Assembly (NCBI GenBank): GCA_026874595.1
Contig: CM049313.1
Span: 64,856,159 to 64,920,158, forward strand
Length of the DNA stretch: 64,000 nucleotides
Source: Sipunculus nudus
Taxonomy: Eukaryota; Annelida; Sipuncula; Golfingiida; Sipunculidae
Reading direction: 5' to 3'
Each line of letters opens with the position of its first letter. Within the stretch, counting starts at the first letter, position 1. The position numbers and the translations under genes were made by a program. The notes below the pieces were generated by a model. It worked only from the letters and a program-made list of their open reading frames with translations, ran no database searches and had not been told where the DNA came from. Shown here piece after piece: positions 63,326-64,000 of the stretch.

Positions 63326-63447
63326 CACTCATATCACAGCATTTTCAGCCGACCCTATTGTCCATCAGGATCCGCTCAATTAGCGCAATGATACTAAAGA
63401 CTTGAAGATACTAATGATCAATCTAATCATACCTCCAGACCTACTAT

Positions 63448-63449
<2 letters not shown>

Positions 63450-63508
<59 letters not shown>
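63450..63508. repeat. (TA)n array in subterminal unit 4
   Basis: About 59 bases of TA. Confidence 0.95.
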
Positions 63509-63509
<1 letters not shown>

Positions 63510-63650
63510 TGGACAACGGTTGGGGTGACCGGTGAAAGGTTATTCGCTCGGTTTCTGGGGGCCTGTGCATGGAGCTGACCCCAGTTTTCCAATTACTCAT
63601 TAAGTCAGGGCATATACGTCACACACACGAACACAGCCCACGTGTCTGGA

Positions 63651-63715
<65 letters not shown>
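63651..63715. repeat. (TA)n array next to the right inverted repeat
   Basis: About 65 bases of TA ending 12 bases before the inverted repeat. Confidence 0.95.
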
Positions 63716-63716
<1 letters not shown>

Positions 63717-63727
63717 ATTCATGTTTT

Positions 63728-64000
63728 AGCTCGGTGACATCAGCGTCACCATTCAGAACATTCCAGAACGACCACGTGGTCTTGTGCAATACTGCGGTTT
63801 CACGGGCCACAACCAGGCCAGGCAGATGAGACAGGCTGGCTTATCATGCCCTGCATTTAGCAACACACCTCCAGTTGAACAGACATCCTGTGGTCGTCCG
63901 GAACCTTACCCGACCTGCAGAACTTTCCAGATGTATAACCAAAGGTCATCATCTTATATAACCAGACGTCTGGTCATCATCACAATGTCACCCTTACATT
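63728..64000. repeat. Polinton right terminal inverted repeat (cut by window edge)
   Basis: Reverse complement of 36739-37010. The outer part and the target duplication lie beyond 64,000. Confidence 0.92.

Overview
This looks like nuclear DNA of a marine invertebrate, probably a mollusc. The inference rests on intron-rich host genes with metazoan splice sites, an A+T-rich background full of (TA)n arrays, and dense short interspersed repeats of a mollusc-like kind ending in stacked ACGGACGG or GGCGCC motifs. No prokaryotic gene layout, rRNA, tRNA or CRISPR array was seen.

Positions 1-36,500 are host DNA. A sorbitol dehydrogenase (SORD, medium-chain dehydrogenase/reductase) gene lies on the minus strand. 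Six exons, from 24,950 down to 506, can be placed to the base and keep frame across every junction. Its last exons lie left of the window. A second SORD copy lies head-to-head on the plus strand, with exons at 30,371, 35,500 and 35,878. Its second exon lacks 11 bases relative to copy 1, so it is probably a pseudogene. Both copies keep the same rare GC-AG intron. The introns are packed with repeats: inverted and tandem families carrying the 12-base palindrome GGTGGCGCCACC, a tandem array carrying four exact DR1 nuclear-receptor-type sites, a 1.5-kb hAT-like element with an 8-base target duplication, a decayed PIF/Harbinger element, fold-back elements and many microsatellites.

From about 36.5 kb to beyond the right edge the window is filled by one very large Polinton/Maverick (adintovirus-like) element, inserted in what would be intron 3 of SORD copy 2. 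Its terminal inverted repeats, 36,739-37,010 and 63,728-64,000, differ by a single base where both are visible, so the insertion is probably recent. The element looks almost whole, with about one break, in the integrase. It is denser in genes and richer in G+C than its surroundings.

Four plus-strand genes at the left converge on a long minus-strand block. Read in transcription order, the minus block holds: a six-exon zinc-finger gene with repeated exons; a protein-primed DNA polymerase B with OTU-like and endonuclease-like domains; the packaging ATPase; small conserved proteins; the integrase; a Cys/His protein; a membrane protein; large modular structural proteins; an adenovirus pX-like core peptide; other basic proteins; the double-jelly-roll major capsid protein; and an adenain-type protease. 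Together these would provide replication, integration, packaging, capsid building and maturation.

The most novel parts are the spliced zinc-finger/SUMO-motif gene, whose introns are all in phase 0, and two neighbouring plus-strand proteins that each seem to carry two PC4-like (ssDNA-binding) domains. Functions for these are inferred from sequence reading alone.
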